DNA of 64,000 nt from Marinomonas sp. TW1 (GTDB taxonomy: Bacteria > Pseudomonadota > Gammaproteobacteria > Pseudomonadales > Marinomonadaceae): contig NZ_JSEE01000001.1 in the NCBI RefSeq assembly GCF_001625355.1, positions 124,001 to 188,000 of the forward strand. Reading direction: 5' to 3'. The notes beneath the pieces were generated by a model. It worked only from the letters and a program-made list of their open reading frames with translations, had not been told where the DNA came from and ran no database searches. A program made the position numbers and the translations under genes. This document shows, in pieces, positions 16,856-26,294 of the stretch. Each line of letters opens with the position of its first letter. Position 1 is the first letter of the stretch.

Positions 16856-17431
16856 TTAAACTAATACTTTGGCCAGCTCATCGTCGTATTGCCCATCCAC
16901 TAGGATGAATAAAATACGACATATGTTTCCCGAACGATTGGCCCACGCATGATTGGTGCCACGCTGTATTACCACACTACCAGGCGTCAAAAGCGCTTCA
17001 TCTTGGTCGACAATGAGGGTTAATTCCCCTTCGATCACAATGCCATAGTCCACGGATTCGGTACGGTGCATCAAGGGATGGGGAGAATCAGCTTGTACCG
17101 TCGAGAGATTTTCATCCCCAACGCTTGAAAACATGCCTTTCATCTTGCTCTGCCCCTGATTCAGGAACGCCTCAGTATCCGGTGGAATATCAACAAAACG
17201 AAGCCGTGTACCCTGTTGCGGCGGTGGTAACACCACAGAGCCAAGCGTTGGATCAATGTGTGTTTTGCTGATGACCGCAGGCGACTCACTGGTACTCCAC
17301 ACTTCGTGAAATTGAGTTCCTGGCACAGCGTCAAGATCCATTACGGTTTTAAGAGGACCGTTTTCGACAATAATGGCTTGGCCGTTTTCATCATGACCCG
17401 TTACGACTCGGTAAATGTCAGGAAAGTTCAT
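16856..17431 (-). CDS. Cupin-domain protein, 191 aa
   Basis: A single conserved cupin barrel occupies the C-terminal half. Motif 1 lies around HPLMHRTESVDYGIVIEGE and motif 2 around PGSVVIQRGTNHAW, including His and Glu residues able to bind metal. It is too short for a gentisate dioxygenase. Members of this group occur beside aromatic-degradation genes as isomerases, tautomerases or proteins of unknown role. It is co-directional with the FAD monooxygenase upstream (115-bp gap) and the FAH downstream (14-bp gap). Confidence 0.8.
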   Translation of the reverse strand: MNFPDIYRVVTGHDENGQAIIVENGPLKTVMDLDAVPGTQFHEVWSTSESPAVISKTHIDPTLGSVVLPPPQQGTRLRFVDIPPDTEAFLNQGQSKMKGMFSSVGDENLSTVQADSPHPLMHRTESVDYGIVIEGELTLIVDQDEALLTPGSVVIQRGTNHAWANRSGNICRILFILVDGQYDDELAKVLV

Positions 17432-17546
17432 GACCTAACCCTTTTGTTGGAAAAGCAACCTAGGCAGTTGCTATGTGAATCTCAGGAATAAAAAATGGCA
17501 GCGATCAAAAACAGACATTATCACGCCACCCAAGGGAGCCAATTCA

Positions 17547-18677
17547 TTAAATAGGCTGACTTAATACCATCATGGATTGCCCCATGATTTTTGAGTGCTC
17601 GGTTTTATCACCACCATTAATTTCGATGTGACACAAACGCGCTGAATTTTCGACCACCATGCGGCAACGCTCCCAACGACGCTCATGAAATTTATCCAGC
17701 GCGGTTTGAAAATCGTCGTTCGCAGCCAATTCATCAGCTAATACAATCCCGCTTTCAATGCCGATGCCCGCACCGGATGCAAGGTGTGGCGTAGTGGCAG
17801 CGACCGTATCGCCAATCATGATTAAACGTCCACGATTCCAAGGGGCTTTCACTAAAAGATTGGCTAACGGGCGATAGTCAATATTCGCCCCTTCTTCCAG
17901 TGCATGAGGAATTAACGCCCTAACCGTCGGGTTTGGAAACTCTTCCATTAACCCTGCAAACACTTGTGGCCAAGTGGCTCTATCTATGTGTTCCTTGGTT
18001 GGACGATCTTCGGTAATAAACATGTACATATGGGTATCAGATACTGGGTTTACGCCCAACTTAAGGTGGTTACCCATCCACATATGAACATGATCAATCT
18101 CTGCTGGACGCGGCATAATGGCGCGCCACACTCCCTGACCTATGTATTCAGGCTCTGGCTCTTCAGGGAAGAATTCTTTGCGGATGGTGGAGTGAACACC
18201 GTCAGCGCCCACCACTAGGTCATAAGTTTGCGTGGTGCCATCGGTAAAGGTGACCGTGGCACTGGTGGCGGTTTGTTTGATCTCAGTATAGGTACAACCC
18301 GTACGCACATTGACACCGGCGTCAAGTGTCGCGCTTGACATAATGCGCGCTAACGTTGGTCGAAAAATGCCGCCACTGCCGCCGACTCGTGAATCTGCTG
18401 GGCTAGGCGTTGGGATTTCCATCAACAAAGGGCCATGTGCTAAATGCACAGCTAAGCCATCCGTCACACACCCTTGCTCCGTTACTTGATCGTATAAACC
18501 CAGATCATCCAAGGCACGTAACGTCGCACCGCCAATGGTGATACCGGCACCCAGCTCACACCATTCTGGGTCAATTTCAACCAGATCGACTTCAATGCCA
18601 TGCTGACGCATCTTGATCGCGGCGGCCATCCCCGAAAAACCACCACCAATGACCAATACTCTATTTACTGCAGCCAT
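17547..18677 (-). CDS. FAD-dependent aromatic monooxygenase (group A)
   Basis: 376 residues. GGGFSG (11-16) is the FAD Rossmann motif, VVGADGVHS the DG motif and MIGDTVAATTPHLASGAGIG the GD motif with the second FAD contact. These are the three fingerprints of single-component flavin hydroxylases such as salicylate hydroxylase and 3-hydroxybenzoate 6-hydroxylase. It would hydroxylate a phenolic ring using NAD(P)H and O2, preparing it for extradiol cleavage. It starts 20 bases after the Rieske ferredoxin gene. Confidence 0.88.
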   Translation of the reverse strand: MAAVNRVLVIGGGFSGMAAAIKMRQHGIEVDLVEIDPEWCELGAGITIGGATLRALDDLGLYDQVTEQGCVTDGLAVHLAHGPLLMEIPTPSPADSRVGGSGGIFRPTLARIMSSATLDAGVNVRTGCTYTEIKQTATSATVTFTDGTTQTYDLVVGADGVHSTIRKEFFPEEPEPEYIGQGVWRAIMPRPAEIDHVHMWMGNHLKLGVNPVSDTHMYMFITEDRPTKEHIDRATWPQVFAGLMEEFPNPTVRALIPHALEEGANIDYRPLANLLVKAPWNRGRLIMIGDTVAATTPHLASGAGIGIESGIVLADELAANDDFQTALDKFHERRWERCRMVVENSARLCHIEINGGDKTEHSKIMGQSMMVLSQPI

Positions 18678-18697
18678 CTGATGACTCCTTATTTTTG

Positions 18698-19090
18698 TTA
18701 TAACCCGTTTCGTGAATGAATATCCGCGAATAAAATAGAAACCTCACCGGCTTCACTCACATGCAATGGAATTTTCTCTAATCTCTGTCCAAGACAAGGA
18801 CCTTGAATACATAAACCTGTTTTAGGTTCAAACAATGCCCCATGAGCATGGCAGGTAACGTGGATTTTTTGGGCATCCATATAGGCATCTTTGCGCCATG
18901 CCATTGGCGCGCCATCCACATGTGGACAAGCATTGCGCCAAGCATAGAGCTGACCTTCTTGCTTAACGACGAAAAACAAATCGTGCCCTGCGTCGTTTTC
19001 TAAAAAGCCCTTCGATGCCCCTTCTTCAATGTCATTCACATGACAAAGCACTGTTACGTTACCTAGGCTCGTTTCAACCACATCCGTCAT
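18698..19090 (-). CDS. Rieske [2Fe-2S] ferredoxin, 130 aa
   Basis: Cluster ligands C55-x-H57 (ACPHVDG) and C80-x2-H83 (CHAHG). The domain occupies the whole protein with no catalytic iron domain, as in NirD/BphF-type ferredoxins. It overlaps the MMPL gene by four bases (ATGA) and precedes the FAD monooxygenase. Pairing of a flavin hydroxylase with a Rieske ferredoxin is unusual; from memory it is also seen in the naringenin (fde) cluster of Herbaspirillum. Confidence 0.88.
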   Translation of the reverse strand: MTDVVETSLGNVTVLCHVNDIEEGASKGFLENDAGHDLFFVVKQEGQLYAWRNACPHVDGAPMAWRKDAYMDAQKIHVTCHAHGALFEPKTGLCIQGPCLGQRLEKIPLHVSEAGEVSILFADIHSRNGL

Positions 19091-21486
19091 TTGGCTGACT
19101 CGTTGCTCTTATCTGCCTCTGCGAATTTTGGTTTAAGCAGAAAGTGCGCAAGCGCAGGCAAAAGAATCAACGCCCCTAACATGTTCCAAATGAACATAAA
19201 GGCCAGCAACAAGCCCATGTCCGCTTGGAATTTAATCGGGCTGGCAATCCAGGTAATGACCCCTACTGACAAGGTAACGCCGGTTAACATCACCACTTTA
19301 CCGGTGAAATTAAGGGCTCTTAAGTAGGACTGAGATAAGCTCGTGCCTTGGCGTAATCCGACCAAAGTAATAGACAAAATATACAAGGCATAATCGATAC
19401 CAATGCCGACCCCTAGGGCAATCACTGGCAAAGTGGCTACTTTCACACCCATGCCCAATTGCACCATTAAGGCTTCTACCATAATGGACGTCAGCATCAG
19501 TGGCAGAAGCGCCACCACAACGGCTTTGAAAGAACGGAAAGTAATCAGGGACAAAAGCGCCACAGCACCATAAACCAAGAACAGCATCTGATACCAAGCG
19601 GCTTTCACCGAAATATTGGTTGCGGCTTGAATCCCCGCACTGCCAGCAGCCAATAAAAACTGCACATCGTCAGTGTTGTTGTCTTTTGCAAACGCTTCTA
19701 CGTGATTCACCACGTTCGTCAGCGTATCAGCCTTGTGATCTTGCAGGTAAACATACACTGTCAGCAGGTTACAGCCATTGTTGTATAAGCCACGTGGCGC
19801 GCCTGCTGTAATGTAATTCAACATACTTTGATTCGGTAAAAACTCGTACCACTTAGGGTTGCCTTCGTTCAAGCCAGACAACACACGTCGAGACAACAAG
19901 GCCAAAGAGTTCGTCGTTTCCACTCCAGGTAACTGGCGTAATTGCCATTCAAGAGCGTCTATTTTATTCAACGTATCATACTGAGAACACTGACCATCTG
20001 GCGTCTTCACCATAATCGCCATGACGTCGCTGGAAGCACCATAATGTTGATTCATAAACGCGACATCTTGGTTATAACGACTGTCTTGACGCAACTCTGG
20101 TGCGCCCTGATCCAGATCACCAATCTTGAGTTGTGTACTCAACACAAAGGCTCCTACGGCAAGTACAAAACCACCGATTAACGCCCCAGTTGCCCATTTA
20201 CGCTGAGTGAACTTATCCAGGAATACCCACAACGCAGGCATTTTTTTCGTGCTGTCGTCATTAATGTCATTCACTACACTACGCTGTGCGGCTTTTTTAC
20301 CAACACCAACATAAGAAAGCATGATGGGTAACAGAATCAAGTTAGTGAAGATGAGCACCGCGACACCAATAGAAGCCGCAATCGCCAATTCTTGAATCAC
20401 TTTAATATCGATAACAAGGAGAACAGCAAAGCCAACCGCATCGGCAAGTAATGCCGTTAAACCCGCCATAAACAAGCGTCTAAAGGTAAAACGTGCCGCG
20501 ACTAATTTGTTAAATCCTCGTCCCACATCTTGCATAATGCCATTCATTTTCTGTGCGCCGTGACTCATACCAATGGCAAACACCAGGAACGGCACCAAAA
20601 TAGAATAAGGGTCCAACACATAACCTAACGTAGGCAAAATCCCCAGTTGCCACACCACGGCCAAAATGGAAGCAAATACCACTAGAAAAGTAGAGCGAAC
20701 ACAACGGGTATACCAAAACACCATGATCGTTGCTATCACCACGGCTAACGCAAAGAACGACAGAACCGCTTGCACACCTTCGATCAGATCTCCCATCACC
20801 TTAGTAAAGCCAGTGATATGGATTTCCAGTCCTTGCTCTTGGTATTTAGCTCGCAAACCTTCAAGGGCGTCAGAGTATTTTGCGTAATTCAGCGGCTCCC
20901 CTGTCGCATCTTCACTTAACAGTGGCATGTAGATAATGGTGGATTCTTCATCCGCAGCGATTAACTGACCAATTTGCCCTGAACGTGCCACATTCGCCTT
21001 TAACTTTTGTAGGCTCGATGGCGAACCATCGTAATCTTCAGGGATCACTGGACCGCCATCCAAGCCTTCTTCCGTCACACCAATCCAACGGGTTGATGGA
21101 GTCCATAAGGATTTCATTTGCACTCGATCCACACCAGGAAGAAGAAACACTTCGTCACTTAATTGGCGCAATGATTCGAGATAATCTGCGTCATAAATCG
21201 TGCCTTTAGGACTAACCGCCGCGATCCGTAATGCGTTGCCTAACCCCGTCAGCTCTTTTTCATAGGTCAAATAATTTTGAATGTACTCTTGATGAGTCGG
21301 TAAGGTTTTTTCAAAACTCGCATTAATGGTTAATTTCGTCGCTTGCCAACCCAATAACGCAGTCAATAAGGCACAAACAATAATCACAATTAAGCGATTA
21401 TTAAAAAGTACTCGCTCAATAATAGACCCCGTATTAGGGTCAAATTCTTCCTCTGGTGACACGGTGACAGGTGAATGATGTTTCAT
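19087..21486 (-). CDS. MMPL/RND-superfamily transporter
   Basis: 799 residues. A cytoplasmic N-terminus and first membrane helix (RLIVIIVCALLTALLGW) are followed by a large periplasmic loop, a block of five helices, then a repeat of this layout, giving about 12 membrane segments in two halves as in MMPL/HAE-RND proteins. AGGAGAG precedes the ATG, and the start overlaps the YCF48 gene stop (ATGA). MMPL-type pumps with YCF48, DUF1329 and DUF1302 genes recur in clusters for steroids and other hydrophobic aromatics (family knowledge); uptake or export is unresolved. Confidence 0.88.
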   Translation of the reverse strand: MKHHSPVTVSPEEEFDPNTGSIIERVLFNNRLIVIIVCALLTALLGWQATKLTINASFEKTLPTHQEYIQNYLTYEKELTGLGNALRIAAVSPKGTIYDADYLESLRQLSDEVFLLPGVDRVQMKSLWTPSTRWIGVTEEGLDGGPVIPEDYDGSPSSLQKLKANVARSGQIGQLIAADEESTIIYMPLLSEDATGEPLNYAKYSDALEGLRAKYQEQGLEIHITGFTKVMGDLIEGVQAVLSFFALAVVIATIMVFWYTRCVRSTFLVVFASILAVVWQLGILPTLGYVLDPYSILVPFLVFAIGMSHGAQKMNGIMQDVGRGFNKLVAARFTFRRLFMAGLTALLADAVGFAVLLVIDIKVIQELAIAASIGVAVLIFTNLILLPIMLSYVGVGKKAAQRSVVNDINDDSTKKMPALWVFLDKFTQRKWATGALIGGFVLAVGAFVLSTQLKIGDLDQGAPELRQDSRYNQDVAFMNQHYGASSDVMAIMVKTPDGQCSQYDTLNKIDALEWQLRQLPGVETTNSLALLSRRVLSGLNEGNPKWYEFLPNQSMLNYITAGAPRGLYNNGCNLLTVYVYLQDHKADTLTNVVNHVEAFAKDNNTDDVQFLLAAGSAGIQAATNISVKAAWYQMLFLVYGAVALLSLITFRSFKAVVVALLPLMLTSIMVEALMVQLGMGVKVATLPVIALGVGIGIDYALYILSITLVGLRQGTSLSQSYLRALNFTGKVVMLTGVTLSVGVITWIASPIKFQADMGLLLAFMFIWNMLGALILLPALAHFLLKPKFAEADKSNESAK

Positions 21487-22574
21487 TTTAACTCTCCTAC
21501 ATCAATGGACACAGCTCCATGGATGCTTAAAGCAAGTACACTACCATCTGTTTTTTCCACCATATTGGTTAAAGGTGGAAGGCGTTTGCGGGTTAATGGA
21601 ACCAGTCTATTCGCTCTCAAACCAAGTAAAATACCCGCCTGATTTGCCATGATGACCTGCCCATCCGCATTAATTAAAGACGCCATAATGGAGGCACTAA
21701 TCGGATTTTTGATGTTTTTCCAGTTTTGACCGTTGTCATTGGAGATCAGCGTGTTACCACGTAAACCGGCCAATACTATTTCACTATCACCTAATAGCTG
21801 TGCGGTAAAAAAACTGCCTTCATAGGGTGTTTCAATGGTTTCAAATGATGCTCCATTGTCCATGGAGAGCGCCACAAAGCCTTGCTCACCAGCGACCAAG
21901 ATACGTTGACCTTGCTTGCGAATACTATAAAGATGAAGTCCAAAATAGTTTTCGATGCGTTCCATCCAAGAATCCCAAGTCTGACCGCCATCTTTACTTT
22001 CAAAAGCAAAACCATAAGCCCCAACCACGACTAAATGATCAGGCCCCAGTAGCAACATGTCTAAGAAAGGTTTGTCTGGGCCATCAGTCACCAACAATTT
22101 AGCCTGTCGAATATCTTCGTCATATCCTTCCTGTTCTGCTTGAATCAAAAGGTCCTTAGCCAATTGACGACCATTTAATTGCATTTGCCAGCTATTTCCA
22201 CCATCACTGGTTCGCAACACCGTACCGCCGTGGCCAATGGCATAACCATTTTTATCATCCGAAAAGCCAACGCCAGTCAGCGTGACACTGACTGGAGAAG
22301 GCAACTGCTGCCAGCTTTCTCCTTTGTCATCGGAGCGCAAAATTAACCCGCGCTCACCCACCGCAATCAGATGGTCGCCCACCAAAGAAGCTGACATCAA
22401 AACAGATTTCGCCCCCAAATGAGATGATATGGCCGGGCGTTCCAACGCGTCTGACACTGCCGCTATTGCGCCATCTAAACGACACAACAGCCATGCCATC
22501 AAAATGAACGTTCCTACTTTGCGCCACAACGAAGCAACGCCTTTCATGCTGGCTGTATTATTTTTATTCAACAT
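21483..22574 (-). CDS. Exported YCF48/photosystem-assembly-like beta-propeller protein
   Basis: The ATG at 22574 is preferred (GAGG five bases upstream, eight bases after the MFS stop); the frame also contains a TTG ten codons earlier. The 363-residue product has a signal peptide (hydrophobic core TFILMAWLLC, cleavage near IAA-VSD) and repeated propeller blades with the Asp-box-like pattern S-D-x-G-x-S/T-W (SDDKGESW, SDGGNSW, KDGGQTW, NDNGQNW). It overlaps the MMPL gene and is probably its periplasmic partner. Confidence 0.85.
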   Translation of the reverse strand: MLNKNNTASMKGVASLWRKVGTFILMAWLLCRLDGAIAAVSDALERPAISSHLGAKSVLMSASLVGDHLIAVGERGLILRSDDKGESWQQLPSPVSVTLTGVGFSDDKNGYAIGHGGTVLRTSDGGNSWQMQLNGRQLAKDLLIQAEQEGYDEDIRQAKLLVTDGPDKPFLDMLLLGPDHLVVVGAYGFAFESKDGGQTWDSWMERIENYFGLHLYSIRKQGQRILVAGEQGFVALSMDNGASFETIETPYEGSFFTAQLLGDSEIVLAGLRGNTLISNDNGQNWKNIKNPISASIMASLINADGQVIMANQAGILLGLRANRLVPLTRKRLPPLTNMVEKTDGSVLALSIHGAVSIDVGELK

Positions 22575-22581
22575 ATCAACC

Positions 22582-23763
22582 TCACGCCACACTCTCAGAT
22601 TCAATATCTGTCACTGAACTCTGATGGAAAAGACGTGCGAAGCAGACTAAGGAAATACTCCCTAATACCAGTGCCGCGATACCGATACCGTGATAGCCAA
22701 CTAACTTAACAATCGTTCCGCCCAAAATGGGGCCAATGGCGGCGCCAGACATAATCATCGCGGGTGTCGCTGCCAAGGCACGACCAGAAGTATCTAATTG
22801 AGCCACCAAGCCAAAGAAAAATGGATGAATAAAAATAACCAACGAAACAAAAAACGCAGCAGAAGCCGCATACAGAGGAAAGCCTGTCGCATTCATCATG
22901 ATGTTAGACAAAATAACTTGCAGTACAGGACAGACAAACAAAACAATACGAGGGGAAATGCGTTTTTGAAAAATACCAGCCGAAGCGGCTGCCACTATAT
23001 TAATGAGCGCCAACGCCACCAGCACCATAGTAATGGACTCGGTACTAAAACCTCGTTCGTTACCCACGCGCTCCATAAAAGCAAAGGTCATCACTTGCGT
23101 CACACTCATCAAGCTGAAGCCCACAATGCCATACCACACACTGGTCGGAATTTTAGCCGTAACCCGAGCGGCCTCTTTTGATTCTTCCTCAACAGAGAGT
23201 ACGCTCGCCGAATCCATGCGAGGAAAAGCCAACGCACAAGCGAAAGCGCCGACCGCCATAATGCCAGCGAAAATCAAAAACAACGAATGCCCGCCTACGG
23301 CTTTAATTATGTTCGGGGCGGCGCCCATAAAAACAAAGCCCATGATGCCTAACGCAAAACCGGCAAGAGCAAACAATCGATGAGGGTTGATATTACGAGC
23401 AATGGTGCCGTGAGCAACACTAAGCGCACTACTGGCACTTAAACCGGCGATCACATGCAATAAAGCTAATAGAGCATAATCATTGGTTTGAGCAGCGGCG
23501 AAAAAACACAAGCCGGAGATAAAAAAACCAACCGTCGCAATCATACGGCGATTAAGGTTTTTAAAACGCGGAGCGACAAACATACTGGCGACAACGGCAC
23601 CCGCTAAAAAGAAGGTCACCAAGCCACCCGCTTCTTGACTGTCAAATTGATAAGACGCCACCAGAACACCGATCCATAAGGGCATCGCAACCAGATCGAT
23701 CATGCCAGCACAATGGGAAACCATGAGGGCAATATTGCCTTTAACACCAAAACGATGACTCAT
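22582..23763 (-). CDS. MFS transporter (12 TM)
   Basis: 393 residues of mostly hydrophobic sequence with about 12 membrane segments. The N-terminal half opens GNIALMVSHCAGMIDLVAMPLWIGVLV, and there is a charged central loop (SVEEESKEAARV). It is the first gene of the run of minus-strand genes down to 14867, eight bases before the YCF48 gene. It likely carries the aromatic substrate or an intermediate across the inner membrane. Confidence 0.82.
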   Translation of the reverse strand: MSHRFGVKGNIALMVSHCAGMIDLVAMPLWIGVLVASYQFDSQEAGGLVTFFLAGAVVASMFVAPRFKNLNRRMIATVGFFISGLCFFAAAQTNDYALLALLHVIAGLSASSALSVAHGTIARNINPHRLFALAGFALGIMGFVFMGAAPNIIKAVGGHSLFLIFAGIMAVGAFACALAFPRMDSASVLSVEEESKEAARVTAKIPTSVWYGIVGFSLMSVTQVMTFAFMERVGNERGFSTESITMVLVALALINIVAAASAGIFQKRISPRIVLFVCPVLQVILSNIMMNATGFPLYAASAAFFVSLVIFIHPFFFGLVAQLDTSGRALAATPAMIMSGAAIGPILGGTIVKLVGYHGIGIAALVLGSISLVCFARLFHQSSVTDIESESVA

Positions 23764-23884
23764 AATACACCTCCAGCATAAGAGGCTACTTTTCTTCGAT
23801 CCGTAAAGGAATTCGTCCTACATCTCACAGACATCATCAACATATCAATACCATCCACTTTGTTTATTGTTATTTCGTGGTAGC

Positions 23885-23953
23885 GGCGGATTGCCGCCTT
23901 AAGATTGTTTGTAGGGCAGTAGTAACAAACTACCGCTCCCCCCTACCAACAAT
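23885..23953. terminator. Compound hairpins between the dioxygenase and MFS genes
   Basis: GGCGG-attg-CCGCC (23885-23898) is followed by ATTGTTTGTAGGG (23904-23916) paired, with one mismatch, to CCCTACCAACAAT (23941-23953), with a smaller GTAGT/ACTAC stem inside. They lie in the 235-bp gap after the dioxygenase stop (23999). They probably terminate or attenuate that operon before the MFS promoter. Confidence 0.5.
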
Positions 23954-23998
23954 TCGACTCTTATTAATCATTATTTTCGTTGCTTCATCTTAAGCACT

Positions 23999-24949
23999 TT
24001 AGTCATAGTCGCCATTGTGTGGCGTGTCTTTGCCTGGCGACCACTTGGTTCTATGACGCATTAAAAACGCTTGAGAGGCATCTGCACTCATTGGCACCAC
24101 ACGAGGCACCCAATTGTCATCGTGCAAATCCATGTCCGCATCCATTTCGATGTGACAAGCAAAAGGACTGTTGAAATACCAGAACCAGTTCGAACCGAAA
24201 ATATGACGACCAGGCCCCCAAAAGGCTTGATAACCTTTTTCGATAAAGCGCGAACCATTTTGCATCATCTCGGTTGGACCACTAAAATGGAAGGTAAAAT
24301 GCTCGACACCTTGCATAAACGGTGGCGCACCAATCAAGAAATGGGTGTGATGGTCTAATGTCCCTGCTGGTTGCAAAAATGGACCCGCCCCTTCGAAACG
24401 ATCGGTACAGCGAAAGCCTAGACGCTCGACATAAAAGGCTTCTGCTTTCACCGGATCTGGAACGAAATAGACAATATGCGACAAGGTTCGAGGGCGAATC
24501 TCTGCATTCACATCAACAGCACGATGATTAACAGGACGCTGTAACGGAGACCCTGGAACATTCGATATTTCGCCTGCTAAATCAAGTGCTTTACGTGTCG
24601 TTATTTGAAAGCCAATCACAAAACCGGAATCATCAGTCGACTCAATAGAGCCATCGGCTAATTTGCGCACCTCTCGGTCTTTACTCAGTTCTGCCGTGAT
24701 CGCCTCAATGGTTTCTTGATCCGCCACGCCCATCACGGTTTTGCGCATCATGCAGCCATTGCCAATACTGGCAGGAAGACTGGTATCCGAAGTATGAGCA
24801 AGCACGACTGCCGTGCCATCCAAGGCTTCAAAACGACCACCGACCTCCGTAACATCAACCGGTATCAAACCATAATCGGTTAAAAAGGTCGTACAAGAAG
24901 CGATGTCTTCAACGGCAAACACAATGGTTTCTAAACCAACTATATTCAT
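23999..24949 (-). CDS. Second VOC-fold extradiol-type dioxygenase
   Basis: 316 residues, two VOC modules. Candidate iron ligands in the C-terminal module are H158 (LSHIVYF), H217 or H221 (EHFTFHFSG) and E268 (CHIEMDADMD), in the order of type I extradiol dioxygenases. GGAGAG precedes the ATG. Overall it differs strongly from the dioxygenase at 11439, implying a different catechol or a different step. It is co-directional with the hydrolase 24 bases upstream, a standard pairing for meta-cleavage followed by C-C hydrolysis. Confidence 0.82.
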   Translation of the reverse strand: MNIVGLETIVFAVEDIASCTTFLTDYGLIPVDVTEVGGRFEALDGTAVVLAHTSDTSLPASIGNGCMMRKTVMGVADQETIEAITAELSKDREVRKLADGSIESTDDSGFVIGFQITTRKALDLAGEISNVPGSPLQRPVNHRAVDVNAEIRPRTLSHIVYFVPDPVKAEAFYVERLGFRCTDRFEGAGPFLQPAGTLDHHTHFLIGAPPFMQGVEHFTFHFSGPTEMMQNGSRFIEKGYQAFWGPGRHIFGSNWFWYFNSPFACHIEMDADMDLHDDNWVPRVVPMSADASQAFLMRHRTKWSPGKDTPHNGDYD

Positions 24950-24973
24950 TTTTTCTCTCCCGCTAGACCGCGA

Positions 24974-26131
24974 TTAGGCGGTATGACCATTAAGGGTTTC
25001 TGCTACCCAGTCAGCAATATAAGCACCGGCGTTAGCGGAATTATCAAAACTTGAGTGCTGTACACCACCTTCGCGATCGGTAAACACTTTTAGCTCTCTT
25101 TTAGGGCTATTCACTAACTGCTCGTAGGTGCGATGCGCCCATTTAAGCGGAATTTGCGAATCTTTTTCGCCGTGGGTAACAAGGAATGGCACTTTAATGC
25201 GATCAAGAACGCCATCAAGGTGAACCTTCTCCGCAATGTCCATAAACTCATCCATGTCTTTTGCGCCCCACACCCAACGTACATGTTCCCAATAATGAGG
25301 CACAGGAAAGCTGCCTTCTTTTTCTAGGCGGCGTTTTTGCACATCACGCCAATCATGATTCGCCCCCCAAACAACACCACAAGCAAATCTTGGTTCAAAT
25401 GCCACGGCACGAGGACAGTAATATCCCCCTAAAGAAACCCCTTCCATGCCTATGCGTTTGGCATCAATTTCTTCACGAGTTTCTAACCAATCCACCACTC
25501 GACTCGCCCAGTGCTCACTGTCATAACGGGCAGTCAGCCCCTGCAAACGAATCGCTTCCCCCGTCCCAGGCTGATCAACGATCAGGGAAGAGACGCCGCG
25601 TTTTGCCAACCAAGCAGGCATACCGACGCGATATTTCATTTCTTTAGTAGAGTCCAAGCCATTTACTTGAACCAAGATAGGGGCTTTACCTTCTACCCCT
25701 TCAGCACGCACATACAGAGCTGAAAGATGTTTCCCTTCATAGGGAATTTCAACGCGTTCGCAGTTTTCTTTCGCTAATTCAAGACCGCGAGCAAACACCT
25801 CTAAAAAACGATCATATAAGGCTTCTCGACCCGGTGAGCCATGTCCTTGTAAACGTTCAGCGGTCAAATAATAGGTCGCTGCCCGGCCATATTTATCTCC
25901 CGCGGAGATCATACGGCCACGCTCTTCATCTTCTTTCGCTAACTCACATAGCTTATCGGCCATGCGCTCCCAGCTATCACGAAAGGCTTTAGAACCCGCC
26001 GCGTCTTTCGCTTTAGCGGCGTCTTGTAATGGCGCGCACATCTCTTCAATTTCACCAATACGTGCGCCCATTTCTAACGCAAGATTAATAGAAAGATCCC
26101 ATGGATAATTGGTGGGAAAGTAGCGGAACAT
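24974..26131 (-). CDS. Alpha/beta hydrolase, FrsA / dihydroxypseudooxynicotine-hydrolase-like
   Basis: 385 residues. A helical N-terminal cap of about 125 residues precedes the catalytic domain. The nucleophile elbow is G-V-S233-L-G-G; candidate acid D324 (HGEKDSQ) and base H359 (VQHSSF) follow in the right order. The layout resembles 2,6-dihydroxypseudooxynicotine hydrolase, which breaks a C-C bond next to a hydroxylated ring. Next to an extradiol dioxygenase it may cleave the C-C bond of a ring-fission product or an acylphenol. Confidence 0.82.
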   Translation of the reverse strand: MFRYFPTNYPWDLSINLALEMGARIGEIEEMCAPLQDAAKAKDAAGSKAFRDSWERMADKLCELAKEDEERGRMISAGDKYGRAATYYLTAERLQGHGSPGREALYDRFLEVFARGLELAKENCERVEIPYEGKHLSALYVRAEGVEGKAPILVQVNGLDSTKEMKYRVGMPAWLAKRGVSSLIVDQPGTGEAIRLQGLTARYDSEHWASRVVDWLETREEIDAKRIGMEGVSLGGYYCPRAVAFEPRFACGVVWGANHDWRDVQKRRLEKEGSFPVPHYWEHVRWVWGAKDMDEFMDIAEKVHLDGVLDRIKVPFLVTHGEKDSQIPLKWAHRTYEQLVNSPKRELKVFTDREGGVQHSSFDNSANAGAYIADWVAETLNGHTA

Positions 26132-26294
26132 AAATTCTCCAACATCTAAAATTTATAAACGGATAACAAACTTGGTACTTTTCACTCAATGTAACCAAAA
26201 CCTGCATCAAAGAACGAGCAAAGCCAAAAAGGGGAAAGACAATGCTCGCCCTTTGCTGCAAAGGTAACTGGATGAACTGAGTATCAAATACCTC

